From assembly GCA_022783665.1 (NCBI GenBank), contig JALFZJ010000063.1, positions 1 through 64,000 of the forward strand: a stretch of 64,000 bases of DNA, written 5' to 3'. Positions 18,226-28,056 of this stretch are shown in pieces. Each line of letters begins with the position of its first letter. Within the stretch, counting starts at the first letter, position 1. Origin of the DNA: Arcanobacterium sp. (GTDB lineage: Bacteria > Actinomycetota > Actinomycetes > Actinomycetales > Actinomycetaceae). The notes under the pieces are model-generated. The model was not told the DNA's origin. It ran no database searches and saw only the letters and a program-made list of their open reading frames with translations. The position numbers were made by a program, and so were the translations under genes.

Positions 18226-20187
18226 GTGCATGAGCTTTTCGTCGATCTCGAAACATTTTCGCCCGTCAATCTCACCAAATCCGGTGTCTACCCGTATGCC
18301 GAAAACCCTGACTTCGACCTTTTGCTGTTCGGTTATTCGATCGACGGTGCTCCTGTCCAGGTGGTTGATCTGGCCTCGGGCGAGTCGCTGCCGGGCGAGG
18401 TTGTGGAGGCGTTGGTGGATCCGGGCGTGGTGAAGTGGGCGTTCAACGCGGCCTTCGAACGCGTCTGCCTCTCAGCCTGGCTTTCCCGCCACCACCCAGA
18501 ACTGATGGCCGCCCGTCGGTTTCTTGACCCTTCCCAGTGGCGCTGCACCATGGTGTGGTCGGCCTACCTGGGATTGCCAATGAGCCTCGAGCAGGCGGCC
18601 GCCGTCCTGAACCTTCCCGTCCAAAAGGATGCAGCGGGTCGGAAGCTCATCACCCAGTTCTGCACCCCAACCAAACCTTCTGTGCTCAACCACGGTGCCA
18701 TACGCAACCCGCCATCATCTGATCCTGCCGGGTGGGAAGCATTCACCGCCTATAACCGCCGGGACGTGGAAGTCGAACTCGCGATCCATGAACGCCTCGC
18801 CGCTTTCCCGATGCCCGAGGCCGAGTGGGACACCTACGCCCTCGACCAGCAGATCAACGACACGGGAATCTTGCTGGATGCCGTGCTTGTGGATAACGCT
18901 GTGGCCTGCGACCGTCAGCACCGAGCAGCAACACTCGCTAGAGCACAGGAGCTCACGGGGCTGGAGAATCCGAATTCGCCGATCCAGCTCAAAGAATGGC
19001 TCGCCACCCACGGCTGCCACATGACCTCACTGACCAAGACCGAAGTCGCCACCGCACTCGAAACAGCGACGGGAGATGTTCGTGAGGCGTTGGAGTTGCG
19101 TGGCGAACTCGCAAAGTCCTCAGTAAAGAAGTACGAGGCGATGCAACACGTCGCCGGGCGTGATGGGCGCGGGCGGGGTTTCCTCCAGTTCTACGGTGCA
19201 GGACGCACCGGCAGATTCGCAGGCCGCCTCGTCCAAGTCCAAAACCTGCCCCGCAACTACCTCCCAGACCTTGACGAGGCCCGGGCACTCGTGCGGACGG
19301 GAAACTTCGACGCAATTGAGCTGCTGTATCCGTCAGTGCCTGACACACTGTCCCAGCTGATCCGCACCGCCTTCATCCCCGCCCCAGGCCACCGGTTCGT
19401 GGTTGCGGATTTTTCGGCGATTGAAGCCCGCGTGATCGCGTGGCTCGCCGGAGAAACCACCACCCTCAAAGCGTTTGAGGAAGGCAAGGATCTGTATTGC
19501 GAGACCGCCAGCAGAATGTTCGGCGTCCCCGTCGAAAAGCACGGCCTCAACGCCGACCTGCGGCAGAAAGGAAAAGTTGCAGTACTCAGCTGCGGTTATC
19601 AAGGCGGCGTCGGCGCGCTGACAGCTATGGGTGCCCTGCGCATGGGGCTCGCCGAACACGAGTTGCAGCCGTTGGTGGATGCATGGCGGGCAGCCAACCC
19701 CAACATCGTCGACCTCTGGGCGCAGATCAATGCCGCCGCGATCGACACGATCTCTACCCGTCAACCGACCCGTGTCGGGCCGCTGACGTTCACGGTGGAG
19801 TCCGGGATCTTCTTCATCGTGCTGCCATCTGGGCGCAGGCTCGCCTACGTAAAACCGAGGTTGGGTGAGAACCGTTTCGGTGGCATCTCCATCCTCTACG
19901 ACGCCGTCACTACCGGACGTAAATGGGGCACCTTGGAGACCTATGGTGGCAAGCTCACCGAAAACATTGTCCAGGCCATTGCCCGCGACCTGCTCGTCTA
20001 CGGCATGCACCAAGTAAGCCAGGCTGGGCATCGGATCGTCATGCATGTCCACGACGAGATCGTCGTCGAAACCGCCACCGCCAGCGTTGAGGAGATCTGT
20101 GGTCTTATGGCCACTGTGCCCGACTGGGCGGACGGACTGCCGCTCGCAGCTGACGGGTACGAGTGCGACTTTTATCGTAAGGACTAA
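18226..20187 (+). CDS. Phage DNA polymerase A family
   Basis: 3'-5' exonuclease-like start HELFVDLETFSPVNL; polymerase motifs FVVADFSAIEARVIAWLAG, KVAVLSCGYQGGVGAL, HRIVMHVHDEIVVE. Confidence 0.92.
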   Translation: MHELFVDLETFSPVNLTKSGVYPYAENPDFDLLLFGYSIDGAPVQVVDLASGESLPGEVVEALVDPGVVKWAFNAAFERVCLSAWLSRHHPELMAARRFLDPSQWRCTMVWSAYLGLPMSLEQAAAVLNLPVQKDAAGRKLITQFCTPTKPSVLNHGAIRNPPSSDPAGWEAFTAYNRRDVEVELAIHERLAAFPMPEAEWDTYALDQQINDTGILLDAVLVDNAVACDRQHRAATLARAQELTGLENPNSPIQLKEWLATHGCHMTSLTKTEVATALETATGDVREALELRGELAKSSVKKYEAMQHVAGRDGRGRGFLQFYGAGRTGRFAGRLVQVQNLPRNYLPDLDEARALVRTGNFDAIELLYPSVPDTLSQLIRTAFIPAPGHRFVVADFSAIEARVIAWLAGETTTLKAFEEGKDLYCETASRMFGVPVEKHGLNADLRQKGKVAVLSCGYQGGVGALTAMGALRMGLAEHELQPLVDAWRAANPNIVDLWAQINAAAIDTISTRQPTRVGPLTFTVESGIFFIVLPSGRRLAYVKPRLGENRFGGISILYDAVTTGRKWGTLETYGGKLTENIVQAIARDLLVYGMHQVSQAGHRIVMHVHDEIVVETATASVEEICGLMATVPDWADGLPLAADGYECDFYRKD

Positions 20188-20414
20188 TCCGCGTACACGC
20201 TCCCCAGGTATTCTCCTACAAGCGCATAGAGTTTGTCAGCGCAGGGACGGGTGTCGGTGCGTACGCGGTATGACCATTCGAAGATCATCTCGTCGTCCAT
20301 CAAATCCAGCAGCGTCATGACTGTTGACTTATCCATGCCCACATTCTTCGGTTCGATTCCTTCAAGCTTCCACGGGGTATACCCGGCTTTCTGATCTGAG
20401 CTAAACATTTCCAC
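20184..20414 (-). CDS. Small hypothetical ORF, opposite strand in phage module
   Basis: 76 aa, fills the gap between polA and the antirepressor; no family recognised. Confidence 0.3.
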   Translation of the reverse strand: MEMFSSDQKAGYTPWKLEGIEPKNVGMDKSTVMTLLDLMDDEMIFEWSYRVRTDTRPCADKLYALVGEYLGSVYAD

Positions 20415-20499
20415 CGTCGTCGGCAGTGAAGTGAGAGCCGTAAAACTTGTGCGCCAACCGGCGCAATTTGCCTATGTGGCTCTCAGGAAGGAGCCGATC

Positions 20500-21267
20500 A
20501 TGGCTGCCACAATTTTGCAGACGTTCACTAGCGATACCTTCGGAACAATCCGAACTATCGAGCAGGAGGGCGCGGTCTATTTCTGTGGCCGGGACGTCGC
20601 CACCGCCCTCGGATACGTCAACACGAAAGACGCTCTGGCACGTCACTGTAAGGGGGTCGTGAAACACTACCCCCTTAACACCGCTGGCGGTATCCAGCAG
20701 GTCAGGTTCATTACCGAGGGTGACCTGTACCGGCTGATCATGTCCTCCAAGCTCCCGGCCGCGCAGCAGTTCGAGGCTTGGGTGGTTGATGAGGTGTTGC
20801 CGACAATCCGCCGCCACGGCATGTACGCGATCGACGAACTCCTGGCCAACGACGAATTCTTTGAGCGGGCAATCGTGCAGCTGCGGGCCGAGCGAGCCAA
20901 GCGGCTGGCCGCCGAACAAGCCTTGCTTGAGGCTGCCCCGAAGATTTCCTACTACGACATCGTGTTGCAGTCAGACTCGTTGCTGACGACGACCGAAATC
21001 GCCAAAGATTACGGGCTTTCGGCGAAGCGGATGAATCAGATTCTGCATGAGCAGGGGGTGCAGTTTCGCCAGTCCGGCCGCTGGTTCCTCTACGCCAACT
21101 ATGCGGAGCAGGGCTACACCCAGTCCAAAACCCACGAGTACAACGAGGGTAAAACCCGCACCCACATGTACTGGACGCAAAAGGGCCGCCTGTTCATCTA
21201 CGACCTGCTGAAGAACCAGCTCGGTCTGCTGCCCGTCATTGAGCAGGACTGCGGTGATGTTCAATGA
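20500..21267 (+). CDS. Phage antirepressor (BRO-N plus KilAC-like)
   Basis: RBS AAGGAG; VYFCGRDVATALGYVNTKDALARHCKGV, FITEGDLYRLIMSSKLPAAQQFEAWVVDEVLPTIRRHGMYA, then KilAC-like C-terminus. Confidence 0.9.
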   Translation: MAATILQTFTSDTFGTIRTIEQEGAVYFCGRDVATALGYVNTKDALARHCKGVVKHYPLNTAGGIQQVRFITEGDLYRLIMSSKLPAAQQFEAWVVDEVLPTIRRHGMYAIDELLANDEFFERAIVQLRAERAKRLAAEQALLEAAPKISYYDIVLQSDSLLTTTEIAKDYGLSAKRMNQILHEQGVQFRQSGRWFLYANYAEQGYTQSKTHEYNEGKTRTHMYWTQKGRLFIYDLLKNQLGLLPVIEQDCGDVQ

Positions 21268-21710
21268 CTGCCACTGTTTTGTCGAGCCTGGATGTGGGGT
21301 TTTCGCCCCGCAACACAAAGGGCTACCCCGATCCGACAGCGTTCAAAGCACTGAAAAACGTGCAGCGGGCCGAGTATGGCTACCGGCCCTTGGTCTACAT
21401 CTGCTCGCCCTATTCGGGTGACGTGGAAGCGAACGTAGTACTGGCGCGCGCGTTCTGTGCACATGCCGTAGCTAAGTGCAAGATTCCGTTGGCTCCGCAC
21501 CTGCACTATCCCCAGTTCATGAACGATGATGATCCATCTGAGCGGGAGTTGGCGATGTTCTTCAACCGAATTCTTCTAAGCAAGTGTGAGGCGATCTGGG
21601 TCTACACCGCCCGCGTGTCGGCGGGCATGCGCGTGGAGATCGAGTGGGCACGCCACCTCGACCTACCCGTGAAGTACTTTTCGGCCGATTTTGAGGAGGT
21701 CGCCCTATGA
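21264..21710 (+). CDS. DUF7768/DUF4406-like (nucleoside deoxyribosyltransferase-like) phage protein
   Basis: RPLVYICSPYSGDVEANVVLARAFCAHAVAKCKIPLAPHLHYPQFMND...ERELAMFFNRILLSKCEAIWVY. Confidence 0.7.
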   Translation: MTATVLSSLDVGFSPRNTKGYPDPTAFKALKNVQRAEYGYRPLVYICSPYSGDVEANVVLARAFCAHAVAKCKIPLAPHLHYPQFMNDDDPSERELAMFFNRILLSKCEAIWVYTARVSAGMRVEIEWARHLDLPVKYFSADFEEVAL

Positions 21711-23976
21711 CACCGATGACCATGTACACCGCCACCGTCGTAGGACAACAAAACAATGCCGTCTACCCGAACCGGTATGAGGTCACCACCGTAGCTGATC
21801 TCGAAGCGGTGGCGCGCCTGGATCACGTGGTGGCCGACTATCAGGGCGGACGACGCTCAACGGCCAATTTCCTCAGTTCGAACTGTTTGGTAATGGATGT
21901 GGATAACTCCCACAGCGAGGATCCTGACGAGTGGGTCACCCCAGAATCTCTAGCAGGACTGGTGTCGGGGGTGGGGTTCATGACCGCCACGTCACGCAAC
22001 CACATGCGAGCGAAAAGGGCGCAGTCGGCCAGGCCGCGTTTCCACGTCTACTTCCCCATCACCCCGGTAACGGACGCGGAGGCCTATGCGGGGTTGAAGA
22101 AACAGCTCGCCGCCCGATTCGAGTTCTTCGACCCAAACGCCGTCGACGCGAGCCGGTTCATCTACGGCCACCCCGCCCCTGAAGTCACGAATCACGATGA
22201 CGGCAAGCTGCTTGATGAGTGGCTGGTGGAGGCGGTGGACGCGGACATGTTCGCCGCTTTCGATACTGCGACGCAGGCGATCTCACCAGGGGCACGGAAC
22301 GCCACCTTGTCGCGGTTCGCGGGACGAGTGCTCGTGCGCTACGGGGATAGTCCGCAAGCCCGTGAACTGTTCGACCGCAAAGCCGGGCTGTGCGAACCAC
22401 CCCCACCAGCCCTAGAAGTGGAGAGCATTTGGACCTCGGCGTTGCGGTTCGCCACCAAGGTCGCCACCACTCCCGGATATGTGCCACCAGAGGTGTATGC
22501 CGCGCTCACAGGATTGAAACCGGAGGATTTCACTGATGTGGGGCAGCTGACACGCTCGCTGGCGAATACGCCTCTAAAATCCGCTACTCGCTGGCCACCC
22601 GCTGGCTGGTGTTCGAGGGCGGATTCTGGGTCGAAAACGATCTGTCCGCACAAGGCGTTGCTCAAGAACTGACCGCCCGCCAGCTAGATGAGGCCAACGC
22701 CCACGTTGCTCAAGCGTGGGAACGCATGCAGGCCACGGGCGCTCACCTGGTGATCGCCTCGGCCTCGTCGAAAGCACGCGGCGCAGCCAAACTCTCCGGT
22801 ACCCAAATTGACGCGTTTACCGCTCACGAAGAAGCACTCGCGTACCGCAAGTTCGCGCTCAACCGCAGACTCTCGCGCAATATCACCGCCACACTGCGGG
22901 AGGCCGGGCCGATCCTGCAGGTACGCACCCGCGACCTTGACCAGGATCCCTACCTGCTCAACACCCCGACACCTACCTACGATCTACGCCTCGGGCTCAG
23001 TTCGGGTAGACCAAATGATCCGGCGGATCTGATCACGAAACAGACCAGCTGTGACCCAAGCACTGAGGGTGCCGAGATCTGGGCCGAAGCCCTGGATGTG
23101 TTTTTCCAAGGCGACCAAGAGTTGATTGGATATGTGCAGCGGATTGTGGGGTTGGCGGCGATCGGGCAGGTATTCGTTGAAGCGCTCGTCATCGCCTACG
23201 GGGACGGCCGCAACGGCAAATCCACGTTCTGGAACACGATCGCCCGCGTGCTGGGCAACTACTCCGGCTCGATCTCGGCAGACGCGCTTACCGTCGGGGT
23301 GCGGCGCAACGTCAAACCCGAACTAGCCGAAGCACGCGGAAAACGTCTGCTGATCGCGGCCGAGACCGAGGAAGGGATGCGGCTATCGACCTCGAATGTG
23401 AAACAGCTGGCCTCCACGGACGAAATCTCTGCGGAAAAGAAATTCAAAGACCCTTTCGCCTTCACGCCCTCCCACACCCTCATCCTCTACACCAACCACC
23501 TACCCAGGGTGGGGGCGATGGATGCGGGTATTTGGCGGCGGCTGATCGTCATCCCGTTCGAAGCGAAAATCGAAGGATCTAGCAACATCAAGAACTACGC
23601 CGACTACCTCTATCAGCACGCTGGCGGGGCGATTCTGGCGTGGATCATGGACGGCGCACGCCTCATCCACACAGAGGACTACCACCTCAACCCGCCCCGA
23701 CAGGTCGTGGAAGCGTCAGCGGCATACCGGGAAGACAACGACTGGTTCACCCAATTCCTCGAGGACTCCTGTGACGTCGACCCTGGCCTGTCAGAGCGTG
23801 CGGGCGATCTCTACCAGACCTACCGGGCGTGGGCACAAAACACTGCCGGGTGGGCTCGTCCAATGATGGATTTCAACGCCGCCGTCGAACAAGCTGGTTA
23901 TGTGCGCAAGAAAACCAGAAACGGCATGTTCGTCCACGGTTTAGCCATCAAATCCGAATTCGACACTACCCACTAA
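21707..23976 (+). pseudogene. Phage primase/D5-like helicase, split by a frameshift at ~22546
   Basis: ORF 21707-22672 carries the PrimPol-like N-part, ORF 22609-23976 the D5/SF3-like helicase (YGDGRNGKSTFWNTIARVLG). Frames switch at DVGQ|..LAGEYASKIRYSLATRWLVF; one missing base after GGGCAG would restore DVGQADTLAGEYA. Confidence 0.8.
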
Positions 23977-24114
23977 GCCACTGAATGTGACGACCGATGA
24001 CGATCAGTTCTATACCCCGCGTAAGGAAAATACAGAGTGTATTTCTCTATAGAAAAGGTATGGATTGACTCGTCACCGGTCGTCACCTCGCACAAACCTC
24101 GAGGTACTACAACC

Positions 24115-24393
24115 ATGAACGAACACCACATCGAACAAGCCCTGAAACACGGCGTTGAGGCGGCTGGCGGGATCTGCTGGAAACTCGTCAGCCCCGGCAC
24201 CAATGGTGTCCCAGACCGCATCTGCATCATGCATGGACGCGTCGTCTTCGTCGAACTGAAAGCACCCGGACGCCAACCCCGCCCCATCCAAGCGCGCCGC
24301 ATGAAGCAACTGACCGATCACGACATGGCCGTGCTCATCGTCGACAGCCTGGCAGGCGTTGAGGAGGTGCTCGATGCACTATCAGCCGCATAA
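24115..24393 (+). CDS. VRR-NUC domain nuclease
   Basis: MNEHHIEQALKHGVEAAGGICWKLVSPGTNGVPDRICIMHGRVVFVELKAPGRQPRPIQARRMKQL. Confidence 0.88.
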   Translation: MNEHHIEQALKHGVEAAGGICWKLVSPGTNGVPDRICIMHGRVVFVELKAPGRQPRPIQARRMKQLTDHDMAVLIVDSLAGVEEVLDALSAA

Positions 24394-25710
24394 CTACCAA
24401 ACCCAGGCCACCCGGTTCATCGAGACCCACCCGCAAGCCGCGATCCTGCTCGGGATGGGACTCGGCAAGACCGTGATCACCCTGACCGCGATCTGGAACC
24501 TCCTGCTGGACTCGTTCCAGGTGCGGCGGGTGTTGATCATCGCCCCACTACGCGTCGCCCGAGACACCTGGCCAGCAGAGGCCGCGAAGTGGGATCACCT
24601 CGCGGGGCTGACGATCGCTATCGCTGTCGGCACCAAAACCGAGCGGCTGGACGCGCTCGCCAGGAACGCGATGGTGACGGTCATCAACCGGGAGAACGTG
24701 CCCTGGCTGGTCAAACAGCTGGGCTCGGCGTGGCCGTTCGACATGGTCGTCATCGACGAGCTCTCCAGCTTCAAGAATCACCGTGCGCAGCGCTTCAAAG
24801 CTCTCACCACAGTGAGGCCGAACATCACACGGATCGTGGGCTTGACTGGTACGCCTGCGAGCAACGGTTTGATGGATTTGTGGGCCGAGTTCCGGCTCCT
24901 TGACGAAGGCAAGCGCCTCGGCAGGTTCATCTCCCACTACCGCAACCGCTGGTTCACCCCCGACAAACGCAACGGTATGCAGGTATTCACTTATAAGCCC
25001 CGCCCGGGTGCTGAGGACCAGATCTATGCTGCGATCGGCGCTATCACGTTGTCGATGCGCACCACCGACCACCTCCAACTGCCTGAACTCACCGTCACCA
25101 CTCAGTCAGTAACGTTGGATGGCAGGGAGCGGGAGGTGTATGAGCGATTGCGGGACGAGATGGTGCTCGACCTCGACGGGCAGATCGTGGACGCGGCGAA
25201 CTCTTGCAGCTCGCCTCGGGAGCGATCTACGACGAACACGGCGATGTCATCGAGGTGCACGACCGGAAACTCGACGCGCTGGAAGACCTCGTAGAGGCAG
25301 CCAACGGTCAGCCCCTACTGGTGGCGTACTGGTACCGACACGACCTGCAACGAATCACCGAACGATTCCCAGAGGCTCAGGAGCTCAAAACCAGTAGCGA
25401 CATCGAGGCGTGGAATGCGCGCCAGATTCCGCTCGCGCTGATCCACCCAGCCTCCGCTGGGCATGGGCTCAACCTCCAAGCCGGTGGCAACCTGCTCATC
25501 TGGTATTCGCTAACCTGGAGTCTCGAGCTGTACCAGCAAGCGAACGCGCGCTTGTATCGGCAAGGCCAGACCAAGCCGGTTACTATTACGCATATTGCGA
25601 CCAAGGATTCGATTGATCAGCGGATTCTGGCGGCACTCGAATCGAAGAACATGACCCAATCGGCGCTCATCGACGCGGTAGCGCAGACCTTGAAAGGAGC
25701 ACACTCATGA
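24374..25710 (+). pseudogene. SNF2-family DEAD/DEAH helicase, disrupted at ~25200
   Basis: ORF 24374-25294 (LGMGLGKTVITLTAIW, VVIDELSSFKN) loses homology after DGQIVDAAN; the C-terminal helicase half (LLQLASGAIYDEHGDVIEVHDRKLDAL...ARLYRQGQTKPVTITHI) continues in another frame to 25710. Confidence 0.8.
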
Positions 25711-26190
25711 GCGTCACGAACCAAGACACCGACATCACCTGGCGCTACGTCGACTGTCAAGGCGCTGCGATTAAAGCGCTACGTGATTACGCCACGATGG
25801 AAGCCATCATCGCCTCCACACCCGACGACCTGAAAGCAATCAAAGCCGACGTGCCCAGCTTGTCCTCACCGAAGCTGGACGGGAGCCGTGGCTGTTTCAA
25901 CCCCCCCCCACGCGAGCGAGGATCAGATCATGCGCCACATGGAACGCATCGACAACCGCACCCGCAAATACCTGCAAGCAAAGGATTACATGGACTGGTT
26001 CAGCCCCGCATGGCAAGCGCTCACCGATGAAGAGCGCACGATTCTGGAGACGTGCTTTCTCTCTGGCTATGAGTCGCTACTGATGCGATTCTTGAGTTGC
26101 AAGACCGGCTGCATGTAGAGCGCTCCACCGCCTACAACCGCAGACGCGCCGCGCTGGATCACTTCACCAGCTTGCTGTACGGACGCTGAG
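25707..26190 (+). pseudogene. Phage late-type transcriptional regulator/sigma-like (DUF1492-like), disrupted twice
   Basis: Frame switch at a C9 tract (~25901-25909) and again at ~26080; final frame reads DAILELQDRLHVERSTAYNRRRAALDHFTSLLYGR*. Confidence 0.6.
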
Positions 26191-26260
26191 GCGCTTGGAC
26201 AAATCACGGACGACATCGCCTGTTTCAGTCCGGTATAGTGTAACTAGTCGAAAAATAGGT

Positions 26261-26301
26261 AAAGCCCCAAGCCACATCGGTTGGTTTGGGGCTTTCCTGT
26301 A
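26261..26301. terminator. Hairpin terminator-like element
   Basis: AAAGCCCCAA ... TTGGGGCTTT stem immediately upstream of the HNH gene. Confidence 0.5.
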
Positions 26302-26322
26302 CCTGGCTGGAGGCGAAACCCA

Positions 26323-26696
26323 TGCCACACAAACCCGCCACCCCTTGTTCTTATCCCGGCTGCCCGCGCCTGACCCACAACCGGTATTGCGCCGAGCACG
26401 CCAAGATAGCTGAACGCAACTACCGCAAGTACGAGCGTGACCCGCAGATTGATAAACGCTACGGACGCGAGTGGCGCAGGATTCGTGCCCGTTATGTGAC
26501 TGAGCACCCATTGTGTGAACAGCGCCAAAAAGACGGGCGGTTGACTCCGACGCAGGAAGTCCACCACATTCTCCCGCTATCCAAAGGTGGGACGCATGAT
26601 TTCGAGAATTTGATGGCTTTGTGTAAACCCTGCAACTCACGTATCTCCGCGCTTGATGGGGACAGGTGGCGCACGCGGTATATTTACAAAATATAA
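26323..26696 (+). CDS. HNH endonuclease (phage packaging-cluster type)
   Basis: CSYPGCPRLTHNRYCAEH ... QEVHHILPLSKGGTHDFENLMALCKPCNSRIS. Confidence 0.88.
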
Positions 26697-26776
26697 TTGC
26701 TTTCTAAATAAAGAAACGCCTAGAGTCGATATCACTGCCGCGCGGTAGATCTCACCCAACACGACAGGAGATTGAT

Positions 26777-28039
26777 TTGAACATTTTTCCAATAAAACGA
26801 CGCGTCTCGTGCATTGCTTCAGCTACAGCAGCGTCACTCATGATTACTGCTCTAGGAGCCATTCCCGCAACGGCAACTGAGATTAACACAGTTGCCGTCA
26901 GTGAAATGTCTGCTACCGAAGCCGTTCAACACGTTTCCCATATTCTAGATATCGCCGACATTGACGGGGAAGCGCCCGTATCCACATTGGCTATCGATGA
27001 CGTTGATTCATTGATTGGCGAGGACGACCTTACGGGTGAAGCAGAAGTTGATTTATCCGAAATATACGGAGATAACTTCTCTCTCGAGCTGGCGGATAGC
27101 AACGACCAGAAATCCGTGTCTGGCGACTTTGCGGTAATAGAAAGTGACAATAATGGTTTAAAACATCTCGTGCAACAGCTTCCCGAGGGCGCTACTAGGC
27201 TTTTGACACTAGCGGATGATACGTATACCGACAATAGCATCCACGAATACGAATACGATACTTCTTTGCCCGATGGACAGTGGTTGCATCTTTTTGAAGA
27301 TGGGACTGTGGGGATACTGGCAGATGCCAACGCTTTCCCAGCAGAATACCTCAGCCCCGAAGAATCTGCGGATTTACTCTCCAGTATGCTGCCGGATGGC
27401 ACATACCTAGATGAAGAATCACTTGCATCTTTAGAAGAGACCACGGATCTTCCAGATGGAACCGTACTAGTAGGTTTATTTGCTCAACCTTGGGCTATTG
27501 ACGCTAATGGCGCAGCACTGCCAACTACTTTTTCGGTCAAGGATAACCATCTGATCCAGCAAGTAGATACATCCGAAGCTGTATTCCCAGTAGTAGCTGA
27601 CCCACTTCCTCTTGTGCCTATTGCTCTAGTGTCACTCGCACGGATACTTGCACCTCACGTTGTACGCGCATTTGTTGCTCAAACCATTCGAGTAGGGGCC
27701 AAAGCAACAATTAGTGGAGGGTATAGAACATTTCAAGCATTTAAGAACGCGTATGGCGTTAAAAAAGGATACCAATGGCACCATATTGTTGAGCAGGCCA
27801 CTATTAAAAAACGCGGCTTTGACGCGCGATGGATTCACAATAAAAACAATCTAGTACAGATTCCTACTGCGGTTCACCAGAAGTGCATTAACTCATGGAT
27901 GTCAAAGAAAGGCATTAGGAAGTTTGGTGCTGCCACAGGCAAGAATCAGACGTTACGGCAATGGATTCACTCTCAAAAATTCGAGAAGCAACACAGCGTT
28001 GGTGTGGCTTTATTGAAGTATTGTGGCGTGTCGCTTTAA
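26777..28039 (+). CDS. Secreted polymorphic toxin-like protein with C-terminal WHH/HNH-type nuclease-like domain
   Basis: TTG start with GGAG RBS; Sec signal MNIFPIKRRVSCIASATAASLMITALGAIPATATE; linker motif AVFPVVADP; C-terminal GYQWHHIVEQATIKKRGFDARWIHNKNNLVQIPTAVHQKCINSWMSKK. Confidence 0.75.
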   Translation: MNIFPIKRRVSCIASATAASLMITALGAIPATATEINTVAVSEMSATEAVQHVSHILDIADIDGEAPVSTLAIDDVDSLIGEDDLTGEAEVDLSEIYGDNFSLELADSNDQKSVSGDFAVIESDNNGLKHLVQQLPEGATRLLTLADDTYTDNSIHEYEYDTSLPDGQWLHLFEDGTVGILADANAFPAEYLSPEESADLLSSMLPDGTYLDEESLASLEETTDLPDGTVLVGLFAQPWAIDANGAALPTTFSVKDNHLIQQVDTSEAVFPVVADPLPLVPIALVSLARILAPHVVRAFVAQTIRVGAKATISGGYRTFQAFKNAYGVKKGYQWHHIVEQATIKKRGFDARWIHNKNNLVQIPTAVHQKCINSWMSKKGIRKFGAATGKNQTLRQWIHSQKFEKQHSVGVALLKYCGVSL

Positions 28040-28056
28040 CTAGGAGGAGATAACCT

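Noticed and set aside
20450-20465. TGCGCCAACCGGCGCA inverted repeat before the antirepressor
   Set aside because: Short stem that could be an operator, but too common in high-GC DNA to claim alone.
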